Positions 18,278 through 29,700 are shown, counted from the first letter of the stretch. The stretch is DNA of 64,000 nt from Chloroflexota bacterium (GCA_013388685.1 JACAET010000031.1:62001-126000), one strand, 5' to 3'. Numbers and translations: made by a program. Notes: generated from the letters alone by a model not told the origin.

Positions 18278-19743
18278 CTTCCCGTCCGTTTGAGAACTGT
18301 GCCGATGGTGCGCAGGATGATCTGGAAATCCATCATCAGGGTGCGGTGTTTGATGTAATACAGATCGTATTCGAGTTTGATGAAAGTTTCGGTGACGCTC
18401 GAAACGTAGCCATAATTGATTTGCGCCCAGCCTGTAAGTCCCGGTTTCACAAGCAAACGCGCCCGATAGAAGGGGACCTGTTTTTGATATTCCTCCACAA
18501 GTTTCGGCACTTCAGCCCGAGGTCCAACCAGGCTCATATCGCCGCGCAAAATGTTCCAAAACTGGGGCAGTTCATCGAGGCGGGTTCTTCGTAAAAAACG
18601 ACCGACCCGGGTGACGCGCGGGTCGTTGACTGCCGTGGTCCGCAAACTGGAGACGGCATCGGGTTTGCGTTGTTGCATACTTCGGAATTTGTAGATGGTG
18701 AAGACCTTGCGCCCGCGCCCAAGACGCGGCTGGGAATAAAATATGGGAAGTCCCGAATCAAAATAGATCGCCAGCGCAAGAAACGGGAAGGTGACCGCCA
18801 AGATTAATAAACCTAACAACGCGCCGACGATATCCATCAGGCGCTTAAACAACTCGTAAAAACCGCTGACCGACAGTCCGTCTACGAATGAGCGGATAAT
18901 CCAGTCCGATTCCAGGTGATGGATGGGGACGCGCCCCGTCATTTCTTCGTAGAGGATGGGCATGCGCGTCACGTCCACGCCTTTTTCCTGCGCATCCAGG
19001 ATGGTTTGAAAGGTGGCGCCCTGAATTTCCCCGTTGATGGCAACCACGATGTCGGAAATGCGGTGAACATCAATCAATTCGAGCAACTGCCTGCTCGTGC
19101 CCAAAACGGGCAGATTGTGGAATTCTTTCCCGACCTTCGATTCGTCATCGTCAATGTATCCGATGATACTGAAGGAACGAGGAACCAGCGTATGGTAAAG
19201 CTCGGCAAGCGTCTGCCCGGCTTTTCCCGCGCCAATGAGCAGGATGCGGCGCAACTGACCCGTCCGCTTGTAGATGCGAATGAAAATCATACGCCATATG
19301 AAAGTCAAAACGGAGGCGTAGAAGAGAAAGGAGCCGACGCCGATACGAGGCAGATTCGTATCCTGCCGCGTGATGAAGAGCAGGGAGAAGGCAATCAATC
19401 CGAGCAGGGCGGCAACGGCGATGCCGCGCGTGGTTTTGCGCCCGCTCCCCACCACATGCGGATCGTACAGTTCAACAAGAAGCACAAGCCAGGTGAGGGG
19501 CAGCAAATAGAACCAGAGGGGAACACGAATGGCAACAAACTCGGCGACAAGTCTTTCCGCGGCGCCGCGGGAAATGCCTCTTTCGACCAGTTCCATGATT
19601 TCCACGAAATAGTTATAGCGCCTCCACGTTTCGATGGCGGCAAAGACCGAAGCGACCGCCATGAGCAGGTCGCCGAAGAAGAGAATCGCCTGGTGCTCAT
19701 TCGGGCGAAGGCGTAAAGGAGTGGTGCGGATATTTTCAGCCAT
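18274..19743 (-). CDS. Polyprenyl-phosphate sugar phosphotransferase (WcaJ/WbaP family)
   Basis: The 489-residue protein starts surface-glycan synthesis by moving a sugar-1-phosphate onto undecaprenyl phosphate. It has four N-terminal helices, a CoA-binding-like domain ([16 protein letters not shown]), then a membrane re-entrant helix and the C-terminal bacterial sugar transferase domain: [37 protein letters not shown] and [14 protein letters not shown]. The sugar (glucose or galactose) cannot be told. It overlaps the glycosyltransferase gene upstream by eight bases, giving a coupled operon. Confidence 0.93.
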   Translation of the reverse strand: MAENIRTTPLRLRPNEHQAILFFGDLLMAVASVFAAIETWRRYNYFVEIMELVERGISRGAAERLVAEFVAIRVPLWFYLLPLTWLVLLVELYDPHVVGSGRKTTRGIAVAALLGLIAFSLLFITRQDTNLPRIGVGSFLFYASVLTFIWRMIFIRIYKRTGQLRRILLIGAGKAGQTLAELYHTLVPRSFSIIGYIDDDESKVGKEFHNLPVLGTSRQLLELIDVHRISDIVVAINGEIQGATFQTILDAQEKGVDVTRMPILYEEMTGRVPIHHLESDWIIRSFVDGLSVSGFYELFKRLMDIVGALLGLLILAVTFPFLALAIYFDSGLPIFYSQPRLGRGRKVFTIYKFRSMQQRKPDAVSSLRTTAVNDPRVTRVGRFLRRTRLDELPQFWNILRGDMSLVGPRAEVPKLVEEYQKQVPFYRARLLVKPGLTGWAQINYGYVSSVTETFIKLEYDLYYIKHRTLMMDFQIILRTIGTVLKRTGR

Positions 19744-20737
19744 TCTTTGCCGAACCCGAACTAAGGATACTCCAGAGAAACCCGCATCCCCATGAAATAT
19801 GCATGACAGGAATCGCCCATATCAAGCCCACCGCCAGGGACAGGTCGTTTTTTTGCCAAGCAGCACGAAACCCGGCAAAAAACAGAATCAGGAAATACAG
19901 GACAAGTTCACCGAGCAGGACCAATCGGAAGAACGGGGCAAAGAACGAAAGGACGGCAAGACTCAACAAACTTAACACAAAGGACGGAGGCAATGCCTGC
20001 CTCCATCTCAACGTTTCAGGGTATCTTCTCAACATGCGCCATTTCCAATATCCATAACGCCAGTATTGCTGCGCCAGTTCCAGCAGGGTGGATCGGGCGA
20101 AATAGATCGAGCGTATGGATGGATCGAGCCAAATTCTACCACCCGCTTTTCGAATGCGAGCGTTGAATTCGTAATCTTCGTTGGTCAGCAGGGTTTCGTC
20201 GAACCAGCCCACGCGTTCGATCAATTCGCGTTTGAACGCGCCGAATGGAACGGTATCCGCCACCGTGGCGCGGCGGGCGCGGCGGTAGAGTGCGTCTCCC
20301 ACGCCCAGCGGATGTGCCGCCGCAACGGCAATAGCGCGCGCCATCCATGTATCGGCGCCGGGATGAATTTCCCATACGCCGCCGACGTTATCGCCGTGCC
20401 CATCCTCCAGCGCTTTTATGCTGTTGGCAATGTAATCGGGGTGCGGTTTGGAATGGGCATCAAGGCGGAGAAGGATCGAGCCGCGCGCCGCCTCGATGGC
20501 TCGATTCAAGCCCGAGGGAATGGTGCGAAGCGCATTGTCCACCACGCGAACGTCCAGGTCGGGAAAATCCGCCTGGAATTTGGCGATCTCGGCACGCGTG
20601 CCGTCTGTGGACATGCCATCCGAGATGACAACTTCGAGCGCAGAGAGGGGGAACGTCTGCCGATGAATGGATTCCAAAAGTAAACGGATGGTACGTCGCT
20701 CGTTGAAACAGGGAACGATAACAGATACTTTGGGCAT
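19736..20737 (-). CDS. Family 2 glycosyltransferase
   Basis: The 333-residue protein opens with VSVIVPCFNERRTIRLLLESI, the GT-A family 2 start, followed by VISDGMSTDGT (nucleotide Asp), LLRLDAHSKPHPDYI (DxD-like metal site) and GWFDETLLTNEDYEFNARIRKAGG. Two or three hydrophobic helices lie at the C-terminus (about 250-320). It should extend a lipid-linked glycan on the cytoplasmic face. First gene of the cluster with the sugar transferase and CapD-like protein; the acceptor is unknown. The ATG lacks a clear ribosome binding site. Confidence 0.9.
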   Translation of the reverse strand: MPKVSVIVPCFNERRTIRLLLESIHRQTFPLSALEVVISDGMSTDGTRAEIAKFQADFPDLDVRVVDNALRTIPSGLNRAIEAARGSILLRLDAHSKPHPDYIANSIKALEDGHGDNVGGVWEIHPGADTWMARAIAVAAAHPLGVGDALYRRARRATVADTVPFGAFKRELIERVGWFDETLLTNEDYEFNARIRKAGGRIWLDPSIRSIYFARSTLLELAQQYWRYGYWKWRMLRRYPETLRWRQALPPSFVLSLLSLAVLSFFAPFFRLVLLGELVLYFLILFFAGFRAAWQKNDLSLAVGLIWAIPVMHISWGCGFLWSILSSGSAKNG

Positions 20738-20981
20738 GGATCAATTCACAAACAGCGGCGGGCAGACCACAAAGACGGTCCCTGCCCTGCCTGACTGCGG
20801 ACGCCAATTTTACCATCATGCCGCCTCGACGATCTCATTCGAGCCGGGGCGCTTTCGCAATGAGGGCGAAGAACCTCGCCGCTACGAAAGCCACAACATA
20901 CACAGGAGGATAAAGGGCGGCAACTCAGGTGAAACAATGGTTTTCTGCCTGGAACGATAGAAAGCAAGCCGGCATGCCGTT

Positions 20982-21911
20982 TCATGATCCTATGCGCCCG
21001 TTACGGAAGAATTGTTTCCTGAACTCGATCAAACGTTCATGCAACGCCGCCAGAAGGGTGTGGAAGTTTTCGAGTTCTTCTTCCGTCAGCGCCGACCACG
21101 AACGATAGAAATAGTCATCGGTGAGATGTTTCACCTCTTCGTACAGCTGACGCCCTTTCGCCGTCGGAAGGAAGGAGGTTGCGTCCTTTGCCTCCACCCA
21201 GCCGATCTCGACGGCGGCATGGATAGCAATCTCGTAATCCTCCGCTTCGTAACCGCGGAAGGACAGTGTCTCCGCCATCTGTGCGGCATTGATCGCCGCG
21301 CCGCTGACGATCGAGTCGAACGCCTCCCACACAATGCCAGCCTGTCCAAAATGCGGGCGCGCCGCGGAAAGATAGGCATCGTCGCGGTAGGCGAATATGT
21401 CCATGAGCAATTCCCGCGCTTGAACAATCAACGGGCTGTTTGCATCCGTCACATGGAAACGGCGACCGAATGCCCATTTCGCAGGCGGTTCGTCCGCTTC
21501 GATCATGGCGGTCAGCAGTTGTTTGAGAAGGCGTACAATCTGCCGCAATTCGTCTTCGGGCATCAGATGGAAGACGCTCAGTTGCGCATCACCCGCGTTC
21601 ACGATCATGCGTACCGCACCCTGCGCTTTAGCCGAAACCTGATAACGCTCGTCGGGCAGGGGAAATATCCAGCCTTTTACTTCAAAACGGGCAAATGCCT
21701 TTTCGAACTGCTCGGGGTTGGTGAACGGATCCCGCTTCTGAAATTCCTCCACGGAAAAGTGAGTCGAGCCCAATTCGCTATAGTAATAAAGCTCGATGGG
21801 GATTTCATTTTGGACGGCGGCGTCTTCGATGAAAGGCTCGGTTATCGCCCAAAACTCTTGCATGACCGAAAGCATCAAGCGCCAAATTCTTGCCGGTGTT
21901 TTCTCGCTCAT
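20982..21911 (-). CDS. Conserved protein with tandem winged-helix-like domains (SCO6745-like)
   Basis: The 309-residue soluble protein has no membrane segment. Its first ~130 residues include a winged-helix-like unit (FEKAFARFEVKGWIFPLPDERYQVSAKAQ), and a second unit near 225-265 reads MAETLSFRGYEAEDYEIAIHAAVEIGWVE followed by FLPTAKGRQLYEEV. This tandem MarR-like layout is seen in the SCO6745 family of unknown function. A C-terminal helix pair (ALTEEELENFHTLLAALHERL) follows. It lies near ridA and the glycogen genes but separated by 76 bases. The family call is moderate; the role is unknown. Confidence 0.65.
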   Translation of the reverse strand: MSEKTPARIWRLMLSVMQEFWAITEPFIEDAAVQNEIPIELYYYSELGSTHFSVEEFQKRDPFTNPEQFEKAFARFEVKGWIFPLPDERYQVSAKAQGAVRMIVNAGDAQLSVFHLMPEDELRQIVRLLKQLLTAMIEADEPPAKWAFGRRFHVTDANSPLIVQARELLMDIFAYRDDAYLSAARPHFGQAGIVWEAFDSIVSGAAINAAQMAETLSFRGYEAEDYEIAIHAAVEIGWVEAKDATSFLPTAKGRQLYEEVKHLTDDYFYRSWSALTEEELENFHTLLAALHERLIEFRKQFFRNGRIGS

Positions 21912-21987
21912 GGCAAATCAACCCGTGAAATCCCTGAGCAAGCCGCTTCGTTTTTGACCGCAAGAAGGGCGGGGTTGGTGTTCGGAG

Positions 21988-22398
21988 TCAGTCGCCGAGA
22001 ACCGGCGAGAGCAGCGCTATGCACTCGATTTCAACCAACGCCCCTTTGGGTAATGCCGCCACAGCGATCGTGGAACGCGCAGGCGGATTCTCCGGAAAGA
22101 ACTCGGCATAGACCGCGTTCATGGCGGCAAAATCCTCCATATTCTGCAAAAAGACAGTGGTCTTGACGACGAAGTTCAGCCCCGAATCGGCGGCTTCGAG
22201 AACGTGTTTGAGATTGGTCAAAACCTGACGGGTCTGCGCCGCGATGCCTCCTTCGACAATCTCCATGGTGGCGGGGACCAAGCCGATCTGCCCGGCGGTA
22301 AAGACAAGGTTTTCGGTACGGATGGCTTGGGAATAGGGACCGATTGCCTTCGGCGCTTTTTCGGTGGAGACTATTTTTTTTCCTTCGGTTGTGTACAT
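21988..22398 (-). CDS. ridA: RidA/YjgF-family 2-iminobutanoate/2-iminopropanoate deaminase
   Basis: The 136-residue protein hydrolyses reactive enamine/imine products of PLP enzymes. AIGPYSQAI, VFTAGQIGL, a NLKHVLEAADSGLNFVVKTTVFL block, the substrate Arg in PPARSTIAVAALPKGALVEIECIA and the final Glu are all present. The ATG at 22396-22398 has AGAGG upstream. It follows malQ by 33 bases and may be the last gene of the glycogen operon. Confidence 0.93.
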   Translation of the reverse strand: MYTTEGKKIVSTEKAPKAIGPYSQAIRTENLVFTAGQIGLVPATMEIVEGGIAAQTRQVLTNLKHVLEAADSGLNFVVKTTVFLQNMEDFAAMNAVYAEFFPENPPARSTIAVAALPKGALVEIECIALLSPVLGD

Positions 22399-22430
22399 AT
22401 TTGCCTCTTTATAGACGAGTCCGGCATTTC

Positions 22431-23927
22431 TCACCGCAGATACAGACGGTTCAATTCCCGCAAGCGGATGGCGATCTCAGCGCTCATATCCTCTGCTTTC
22501 ATCCGCCATTCCCAGTTGCCGCCCAGTTTGGAGGGGAAGTTCATGCGCGCTTCAGAGCCGAGACTCAACACATCCTGCATGGGGGCAATGGCAAAGACCG
22601 CCACCGACGACCAGATGCCGCGAAGCAGGTCCCAGGAGAAATCGCTTCCATTCACGCGCAGGTAGCGGCGGGCAAAGTCTTTTTCGTGCTCGGGCGCTGT
22701 GTTGTACCAGCCCAGCGCGGTATCGTTATCGTGCGAGCCCGTGTATGCCACGCAGTTGGGAATGTAATTGTGCGGCAAAAAGGGATTTTGGGCGCTGTCG
22801 AAGCCGAATTGCAGGATGCGCATGCCGGGCAAGTCGAAGTCATCGCGCAATTTCACCACGTCGGGCGTGATGACCCCCAGGTCTTCGGCGAGGATGGGGA
22901 GTCTGGCGTTTTTGCCTTTGAGCAGCCCTTTGTTCAGCGCGCGGAAGAAGTGGGCGCCGGGTCCTTTCACCCAGCGTCCGTGTTCGGCGGTGGGTTGACC
23001 AAACTTGACCTCCCAGTAGCCGGCGAACCCGCGAAAATGATCCAGGCGGACGATGTCCACCAGGCTGAGCGTGGAACGGAAACGCTCCAGCCACCAGGCG
23101 TAGCCCGTCTCTTTGTGAACCTTCCAACGGTAGAGAGGGTTGCCCCACAGTTGACCCGTGGCGGAGAAGTAATCGGGCGGGACTCCGGCGACGACGGTGG
23201 GCAGGCTGTCTGCGCCGAGGAAAAAGAGTTCGGCGTTTGCCCACACATCGGCGCTATCGTAGGCGACGAAGATGGGGATGTCGCCGATAATGTTGATGCC
23301 GCGCGCGCTGGCATATTCGCGCAGTGTGCGCCACTGGCGGAAGAAGATGAATTGGTAGAAGCAGTGGCGTTGAATGCCTTCTGCGTGTTCGGCGCGGGCT
23401 TTCTTCATGGCGGCGGGTTTGCGTTTGCGAAGGTCTTCGCTCCATTCGTTCCACGCGCCGCCGCCGTGCGCCTCTTTGAGCGCCATGAAGAGGGCGTAAT
23501 CTTCGAGCCAGGAGGCGTTTTGTTTGCAGAATTTTTTGTATTCTGTGAGCAAGGTTTCGGGCGCGGAGGACAAGCGGGAAAAAGCCTTTCGCAAAAGACC
23601 AAGTTTCCACGGGATGAGCAGGCCGAAGTCCACGCGTGAGGCGTCGAAGGACGGCATGCCGGCGAAGTCCTCCGGCGTCAGGAGTCGATCTTCGATCAGG
23701 GCGTCGAAACTGATGAGGTAGGGGTTGCCGGCAAATGCCGAAAAACACTGATAGGGTGAGTCGCCGTAACCGGTGGGACCGAGGGGAAGCACCTGCCAGA
23801 GTTTGCAGCCGCTGGAGGCGAGCCAGTCCACGAAACGATAGGCTTGGGGACCGAGGTCGCCGATACCGTAGGGACCGGGCAGACTGGTGGGATGAAGAAG
23901 GATTCCGCCGGAACGCTCAAATTTCAT
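22431..23927 (-). CDS. malQ: 4-alpha-glucanotransferase (amylomaltase)
   Basis: The 498-residue GH77 enzyme transfers alpha-1,4-glucan segments. Its N-terminus RSGGILLHPTSLPGPYGIGDLG is diagnostic. IVRLDHFRGF holds the nucleophile Asp, ILAEDLGVITPDV the acid/base Glu and AYTGSHDNDTALGWY the third acid. The ATG at 23925-23927 overlaps the end of glgC by 11 bases and has GGAGA upstream. With glgA and glgC it forms a glycogen metabolism operon; no branching enzyme or phosphorylase is in the window. Confidence 0.96.
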   Translation of the reverse strand: MKFERSGGILLHPTSLPGPYGIGDLGPQAYRFVDWLASSGCKLWQVLPLGPTGYGDSPYQCFSAFAGNPYLISFDALIEDRLLTPEDFAGMPSFDASRVDFGLLIPWKLGLLRKAFSRLSSAPETLLTEYKKFCKQNASWLEDYALFMALKEAHGGGAWNEWSEDLRKRKPAAMKKARAEHAEGIQRHCFYQFIFFRQWRTLREYASARGINIIGDIPIFVAYDSADVWANAELFFLGADSLPTVVAGVPPDYFSATGQLWGNPLYRWKVHKETGYAWWLERFRSTLSLVDIVRLDHFRGFAGYWEVKFGQPTAEHGRWVKGPGAHFFRALNKGLLKGKNARLPILAEDLGVITPDVVKLRDDFDLPGMRILQFGFDSAQNPFLPHNYIPNCVAYTGSHDNDTALGWYNTAPEHEKDFARRYLRVNGSDFSWDLLRGIWSSVAVFAIAPMQDVLSLGSEARMNFPSKLGGNWEWRMKAEDMSAEIAIRLRELNRLYLR

Positions 23928-25179
23928 TTGCCAATCTCCGTGTTTGAATAGTTTCGCCAGCCCGCAAGACCGTGCTGTGATAGTCGGAGGCAATTACATC
24001 CGTGCCGACCTCCGCCTCGGGTTCGATGACGTATCCGGCGGGGACAACACTGTTCTTGCCGACCAGCGCAATGCGTATGTTCTTTTCGGCGACTCCCCAG
24101 CCAACGCGCGCGTTCTGCTCGATGCGCACACGTTTGTCGAGGACAGCCCGTTCGACCACTGCGCCCCCTTCGATGACAGAATCGGTTGCCACAACGGATT
24201 CGCGCACAACCGCCCCGGCTCGGACGATGACACCCGGTGAAAGAACGCTGCTTTCCACCACCGCGCCTTCTTCGATGAAACAACCGTCGCACAACATGCT
24301 GGCATAGATGTTGCCACGCCCCGGAAAGCGCGCCGGGGGGCGTTCTTCGGTGCGCGTATGAATGATCCAGTTGCGGTTATAGAGTTTCAACGGCGGAGAC
24401 GGGGAAAGCAGGTCCATGTGCGCCTGCCAATAGGACGATAGGGTTCCTACATCCATCCAGTAGCCGGTATAGGGAAAGGCGTAGACCTTCGTCTTCGATT
24501 TGATCAGGCGCGGGATGATATCTTTGCCGAAATCGTGGGTCGAATCCTGACGGAAGTGATCCTCCCACAGGATTTTATCCAGCAGGTCCCGGTTAAACAG
24601 ATAGACGCCCATGTTGGCATGGTCGGAGGGCGGGTCGGCGGGTTTTTCGACGAAGGAATTGACTTTATAGTTCTTGTCGGTGGTCAGAATGCCGAAGCGG
24701 GGCGCCTCTTCCATGGCAACCTTGATCATTCCCATGGTCAGATCCGCCCGTTTGTCCATGTGAAAGGTGATCATGGGTTCGTAGTCCATGGTGTAAATGT
24801 GGTCGCCGGAAAGGATGAGGATGAGTTCGGGGTTGTCTTTTTTGATGAATGTAAAGGTTTGCTGGACGGCATCCGCCGTACCTGCAAACCAGTCTGAGTC
24901 GTTGCGGGCTTTGTACGGCGAAAGGATTTTGATGCCACCCGTAAAATCGCGGTTCAAGTCCCATGGGGCGCCCGAGCCGACATGTTCGATCAGGGATTGC
25001 GGGCGATACTGGGTGAGAATCATCACATCGAAGATGCCGGAGTTGACGCAATTCGATAGTGGAAAGTCAATGATGCGGTACTTCCCTGCAAAGGGGACAG
25101 CCGGTTTGGCGCGTTTGGCTGTGAGCATTCCGAGACGCGAACCTTCTCCGCCTGCCAGGATGACTGCGCGTGTCTTCAT
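23917..25179 (-). CDS. glgC: Glucose-1-phosphate adenylyltransferase
   Basis: The 420-residue enzyme makes ADP-glucose for glycogen. It has VILAGGEGSRLGMLTAKRAKPAVPF (pyrophosphorylase signature), the sugar-binding SGDHIYTMDY, FVEKPADPP and a C-terminal left-handed beta-helix region with hexapeptide-like turns (IEEGAVVESSVLSPGVIV). Its start directly abuts the glgA stop. The length is typical for bacterial GlgC. Allosteric behaviour cannot be predicted. Confidence 0.96.
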   Translation of the reverse strand: MKTRAVILAGGEGSRLGMLTAKRAKPAVPFAGKYRIIDFPLSNCVNSGIFDVMILTQYRPQSLIEHVGSGAPWDLNRDFTGGIKILSPYKARNDSDWFAGTADAVQQTFTFIKKDNPELILILSGDHIYTMDYEPMITFHMDKRADLTMGMIKVAMEEAPRFGILTTDKNYKVNSFVEKPADPPSDHANMGVYLFNRDLLDKILWEDHFRQDSTHDFGKDIIPRLIKSKTKVYAFPYTGYWMDVGTLSSYWQAHMDLLSPSPPLKLYNRNWIIHTRTEERPPARFPGRGNIYASMLCDGCFIEEGAVVESSVLSPGVIVRAGAVVRESVVATDSVIEGGAVVERAVLDKRVRIEQNARVGWGVAEKNIRIALVGKNSVVPAGYVIEPEAEVGTDVIASDYHSTVLRAGETIQTRRLANEI

Positions 25180-26697
25180 TTAGCCTTCTCCGTTTCCGCT
25201 TTTCTCCTCGCGTATCCGGCGCGAAACGACGGCAGCCCGCGCGGAATACGTTTCGCCTGCCGCCGGCGCCGCCGCCTGTTCGATCAGTTTTTGGTACAGG
25301 GCAAGGTATTTTCGCGCCAAAGGTTCCCAGGAAAAATCCTGCGTCATGCCCGCTTGTTGCAATTTCGCCCAGCGGGAATGATCAGGATAGAGCGCCAGGG
25401 CGCGCTTGAGCGTATCGTTGAAGGATTTCACCTTCTTATCCACGAACACGAAGCCTGTTTCGCTGTCAGTGACGGTATCGTGCAAACCGCCAACGGCGCG
25501 AACGAGAGGGACGCTTCCGTAGCGCATGGCAATCATTTGCGAAATGCCGCATGGTTCGTAACGGGAGGGCATGAGGAAAATATCGGACCCGGCATAGATT
25601 TGGCGGGCCAGTTTGGCGTCGTAGCGCGTCTCCACACGCACACGGTCGGGAAGCATCTCCTGGAGTTTCTTTGCCTGCTCTTCGAGTTGAGGGTTGCCCG
25701 CCCCCAGAATGACCAACTGCCATTTTTGTTTGTGGAGCATCTTCAACCCTTTGAGCGCGATGTCTATGCCCTTCGCCTCGTCCATGCGGGATACCATGCC
25801 GAGCAAGGGAATATCCCCAACGACGGGCAGTCCGAGTTTCTCCTGCAAGGCGGATTTGTTCGGCTGGCGCGCGGTGAGATCGCCGGCGTGGAAACGGCTG
25901 GCAATGACCGGATCGGTTCGAGGGTCGAATGAGGCGGTGTCCAATCCGTTGCGAATGCCGTGGATGGAATCGGTCCGGTTCCTGAAAAATTCGTGCAATC
26001 CGCTTCCAAATTCCTCGTGCAGAATTTCTTCGGCATAGGTGGGCGAAACCGCCACGATGGCGTCTGACGCCCAAAGCCCAAGCGGCATGGGTTTGAGGCG
26101 CGCCCAATCGGGCAGGTCGGTGTTGGCGAGCGGGAGTCCGTACTCTTCGAGAATATCCTTTACGTCAGGACCGAGAAAGGGCAGATTGTGGACGGTGATC
26201 ATCGAGGCGATGCGGTTCTTTTTATCCTCCCAGCGCCGGACGAGGTTGCCGTATGCGGCGAGGGCGGTGTGCCAATCGTTGGCATGGATGACATTCGGAT
26301 TCCAATTGATATGCCGGGGCAAGTCCAGCGCGGCAAGCGCAAAGAAGACATATTTTTCGGCGTCGAGTTTGTTGTTGGAGGAGTAGACGGAACCACTGGC
26401 GCGGATTGGGTCGCCGTTGATGAAGTAGACGGGCATTCCATCCAGCGATCCTTCGTACGCGTCCACCTGGACTTCGGTCCTGCCGCGCGGGATCGGGTAG
26501 ATTCCCAGCGGCTTGAGCCCGTCCTGTTTAACGACCGTATGCAAGGGTAAAACGAGACGGGCATCCACCAGCGTGTCATCGGTTGACAAGGCTCGCAGGG
26601 CTCTCGGCAGGGTTCCTGCCACATCGCCCAATCCCCCCACTTTGACAAAAGGTTCGGCTTCCGCCGCGAGAAACAGGATATTAATGGTTTGGGGCAT
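25180..26697 (-). CDS. glgA: Glycogen synthase
   Basis: The 505-residue GT5 enzyme elongates alpha-1,4-glucan from ADP-glucose. The N-terminal KVGGLGDVAG (ADP-glucose binding) and the C-terminal PSRYEPCGISQMIAMRYG with catalytic Glu are intact. I placed the start at 26695-26697 (MPQTINILFLAAEAEPF), since a TACAAT box ends six bases upstream and no ribosome binding site exists; a start 15 bases earlier would lie inside that box. First gene of the glgA-glgC-malQ-(ridA) operon. Confidence 0.95.
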   Translation of the reverse strand: MPQTINILFLAAEAEPFVKVGGLGDVAGTLPRALRALSTDDTLVDARLVLPLHTVVKQDGLKPLGIYPIPRGRTEVQVDAYEGSLDGMPVYFINGDPIRASGSVYSSNNKLDAEKYVFFALAALDLPRHINWNPNVIHANDWHTALAAYGNLVRRWEDKKNRIASMITVHNLPFLGPDVKDILEEYGLPLANTDLPDWARLKPMPLGLWASDAIVAVSPTYAEEILHEEFGSGLHEFFRNRTDSIHGIRNGLDTASFDPRTDPVIASRFHAGDLTARQPNKSALQEKLGLPVVGDIPLLGMVSRMDEAKGIDIALKGLKMLHKQKWQLVILGAGNPQLEEQAKKLQEMLPDRVRVETRYDAKLARQIYAGSDIFLMPSRYEPCGISQMIAMRYGSVPLVRAVGGLHDTVTDSETGFVFVDKKVKSFNDTLKRALALYPDHSRWAKLQQAGMTQDFSWEPLARKYLALYQKLIEQAAAPAAGETYSARAAVVSRRIREEKSGNGEG

Positions 26698-26703
26698 GTA
26701 CCA

Positions 26704-26709
26704 ATTGTA
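26704..26709 (-). promoter_or_regulatory. -10 box of a leaderless glgA promoter
   Basis: TACAAT on the minus strand is separated by six bases from the ATG of glgA, placing the transcript start at the start codon. No good -35 hexamer is seen. Confidence 0.6.
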
Positions 26710-26791
26710 CAACGAAATTCAAGACGCCCATTGGTCGGTTTTGACCGGCGCATACAACTCACGGACACAAGCCGTCCGCGTTCCCTGCCCG

Positions 26792-29700
26792 TTAGGGGAT
26801 CGGCAGTTGCTCGCACAGTACGCGGTATGCCTCGGCGCCAAACAAATTGCTCCATTGCGCCGGGGAAAAATTCGCGGTCAACCGCATACACGCGGCGGTG
26901 ACCAGCCCGTCCGACCGGATCTCCTCCAGCGCGCCGACGACCCAGAACTGAAGCGTTCTTTGAGAGGCAGTTGCCACGGTGCTTCCATCCGGCGAATAGG
27001 CGACTCCCTCCACGCTGCCGGAATGCGGAATGCGGGTGGTTTCTTCCGCCGTGAACGGGTCAATCAAATACAACGCGGTTGCGGTTCCCACGGCAAGCCG
27101 CGTGCCATCGGGGTTGAACGCCAGCGAATGTACCGCATCTCTGCGGATGGAGCCTGTGCGAACGAATGCCCCGTTCTCCTGCCTCCAAATTTCGATCAAC
27201 CCGGCTGAATTACTCGAAGCGAGCAGAGAGCCATCCGCGCTGAAGGCAAGAAGCGTATGGTCGCCGGGCGATTCGAGCTTCTCCGCCGCTTCTCCCACAG
27301 GGGTCAACAGGTTGATCGCATCGGTCACGCCCAGGGCAATACGAGAGGGTCCGACCGCCAGCGACATCACACCCGATCCCTCCGCCGCCCACTCGGCGGT
27401 TTTCGCAAAGGATGACAGACTCCACACTTCGACAACGCCGTTCGAGGCGGATGTGATCAGGGAAGCGCTGTCGGAGGTGAAGGCAATCTGATGTTCCAAA
27501 CCCGATGAAATGATCGTGCGAGGTTGTCGGGTTTGCAGATTGTAGACCAGCACCCCGCCATTGACCGTGGCAACGCCCAGCCAGACCGAATCGGGGCTGA
27601 ATGTCAGGCTGGCAACGTCGCCATTCAAGGCAAGGCTTGGATTGGTCAGGAGGCGGGAGGTCGGCGAGGCAAACTGACCGGGCTTGAGCAACCAGACTTG
27701 GGGTCCGGCAGAGGCGGTCAGCCATTCGCCGGAGGGGCTGTATTGCACATCGCCTGTCGCGGCGTCGAATTGCAGAAAGGTTTGCGAAACAGGCACAACG
27801 GAAATATCCCAAAGACCGATCGCGCCTGCCGCATCGCCCGCCGCCAGCACCGAACCGTCGCGGTTGAAGCTGAGCGCCAATCCTTCCCCGGAAAGCGGGA
27901 TTTGAAACATCTCCGCCCCTGTGGATACGTTCCACACCCGCACGGTTCGATCTGCGCCCGTGGTGGCAATCCATTGCCCGTTTGCGCTAATTCTGACCTC
28001 GTTTATGCCTCCATCCTGCGACATCCGTAAACGCTCTGCGCCGTCCGCCGTATCCCAAAGGCGGATGCGCTTATCGGTGGAGACGGTGGCAAACCATGCG
28101 CCGTCTGCACTGAAGGCGATGTCGGTCACCCAATCCTCGTGCAGGCGGCGATATATTTCCTCACCGGTGGATACGCGCGTGACCACGGCGTAACCGTCCA
28201 CGCCGCCGGTCACCAGAAATTTCCCATCCGGGCTGAACGCCATGGACAAAATATCCCGCCGGTGCCGGGCTTTGGAAATGGGCAAACTATCGTCGGTCAA
28301 CCTCCACAAGGTCACCGTACCGCCGCTGGAACCCGAAGCCACATATATGCCGTCCGGGCTGAAGGACGCAACCAGCAGTCGTTCCAATGCCATCAAGGGG
28401 AACTTGACCTTCCCGGCAGTGTCAATAACGGTGACTTTTCTATCGTCGCTGGTGACCGCGATCAAATCGCTTTTCCTGCTCACATCCAGGTCGTTGATCG
28501 CCGCGCCGGTTTGATAGGCGGCAGATACTGCCCGGCTTTCGAGATCGACGATCTGCACCAAGCCGGATTCATCCCCCATCACAAGATACTCCCCATTGGG
28601 ACTGAAAACCGCATCCTTCACCGACCGGGGGCTGTTTATGCAAAAGAGCAGTCCCCCATCCGACGCGTTCCATACACAGGCGTTGCTGTCGGCTTCGGCT
28701 GTGACGAACCAGTCACCTTGCGGATGGAAGGCGAGAGCGTTGATGCTCCCCTCGCGCTGAATTTGCCCCATCGGTATGGGCAGAAGACTGATGTTCTTCC
28801 GTAAAATCGCGTTGGCTTCATCCGAAGGAGAGGTCGTCCAGGAGGCTATCGCCAGGAGCGTGCTGATGTATAGCCCTCCCGGCTGTGTTTGGTAAATTTG
28901 CGCCCGTGCCGCGCTTTGTTGCGCCAGCGCAATTCTCGCCCTGTCCTCCGCGAGCAGACGCCGTTCTTCGGCAATTTCCTGCTGTTTCTCGGCTTCCAAT
29001 TGGGCATTGCGCGCCTCCCTGGCGTTTCTGATGGCAAGCTCGGCGTTCTTTTCCGCGATGGCTTTCTGCTGATTGGCAAGAATCGCGTTGGCGGTCGCCC
29101 GTTCCGCGTTTGCCCTGGCTAGGTTGCTCTGCAGAACGGCAAAAATCGTCAAACCGGCCAGCACGGCAATGACCGCGGCGATTATGATCGCCCGTGTAAT
29201 GCGCCTTTGTTCGCTCTTGGCGCTAGCATCCAGAAACATCTTCTGCAAATCGGTCAGTTTCGGCTGCTTGTTTTTTGCCGTCTCCACCGCCGACTGCACG
29301 CGGCGCAACTCGGCGCCGCGCAGGAGGTAATCGTCCGTTTTGCGGTGATGCCAGTCGAGGGTCTTTTCGAGCAGTTTGTTGTGCTCGGCGACCCATTCGA
29401 AATCGAGTTCCATGGCGTCCCTGAACCGTTCCAACCCGGGTTTGAACTCGTCCGCCTTGCGGATGAATATCCAATTCAACTGTCGGATGGTGTTGTTGGT
29501 CTCTTTGGCAAGGACGTCTTCCAGGACGATGGGGATGATGCGCTTGTTGTATTTGGCGGCGTGTTCGATCTCCACGTTGCAGACTTCGGATTTGATGGAA
29601 GCCGGACTGATGAGGAAGATGAACGCATCCGATCGTTCGATCCCTTCTTTGATCTTGTCCATCCAGCGCGCGGCGGGAGGAATATCTTCCCAATCCACCC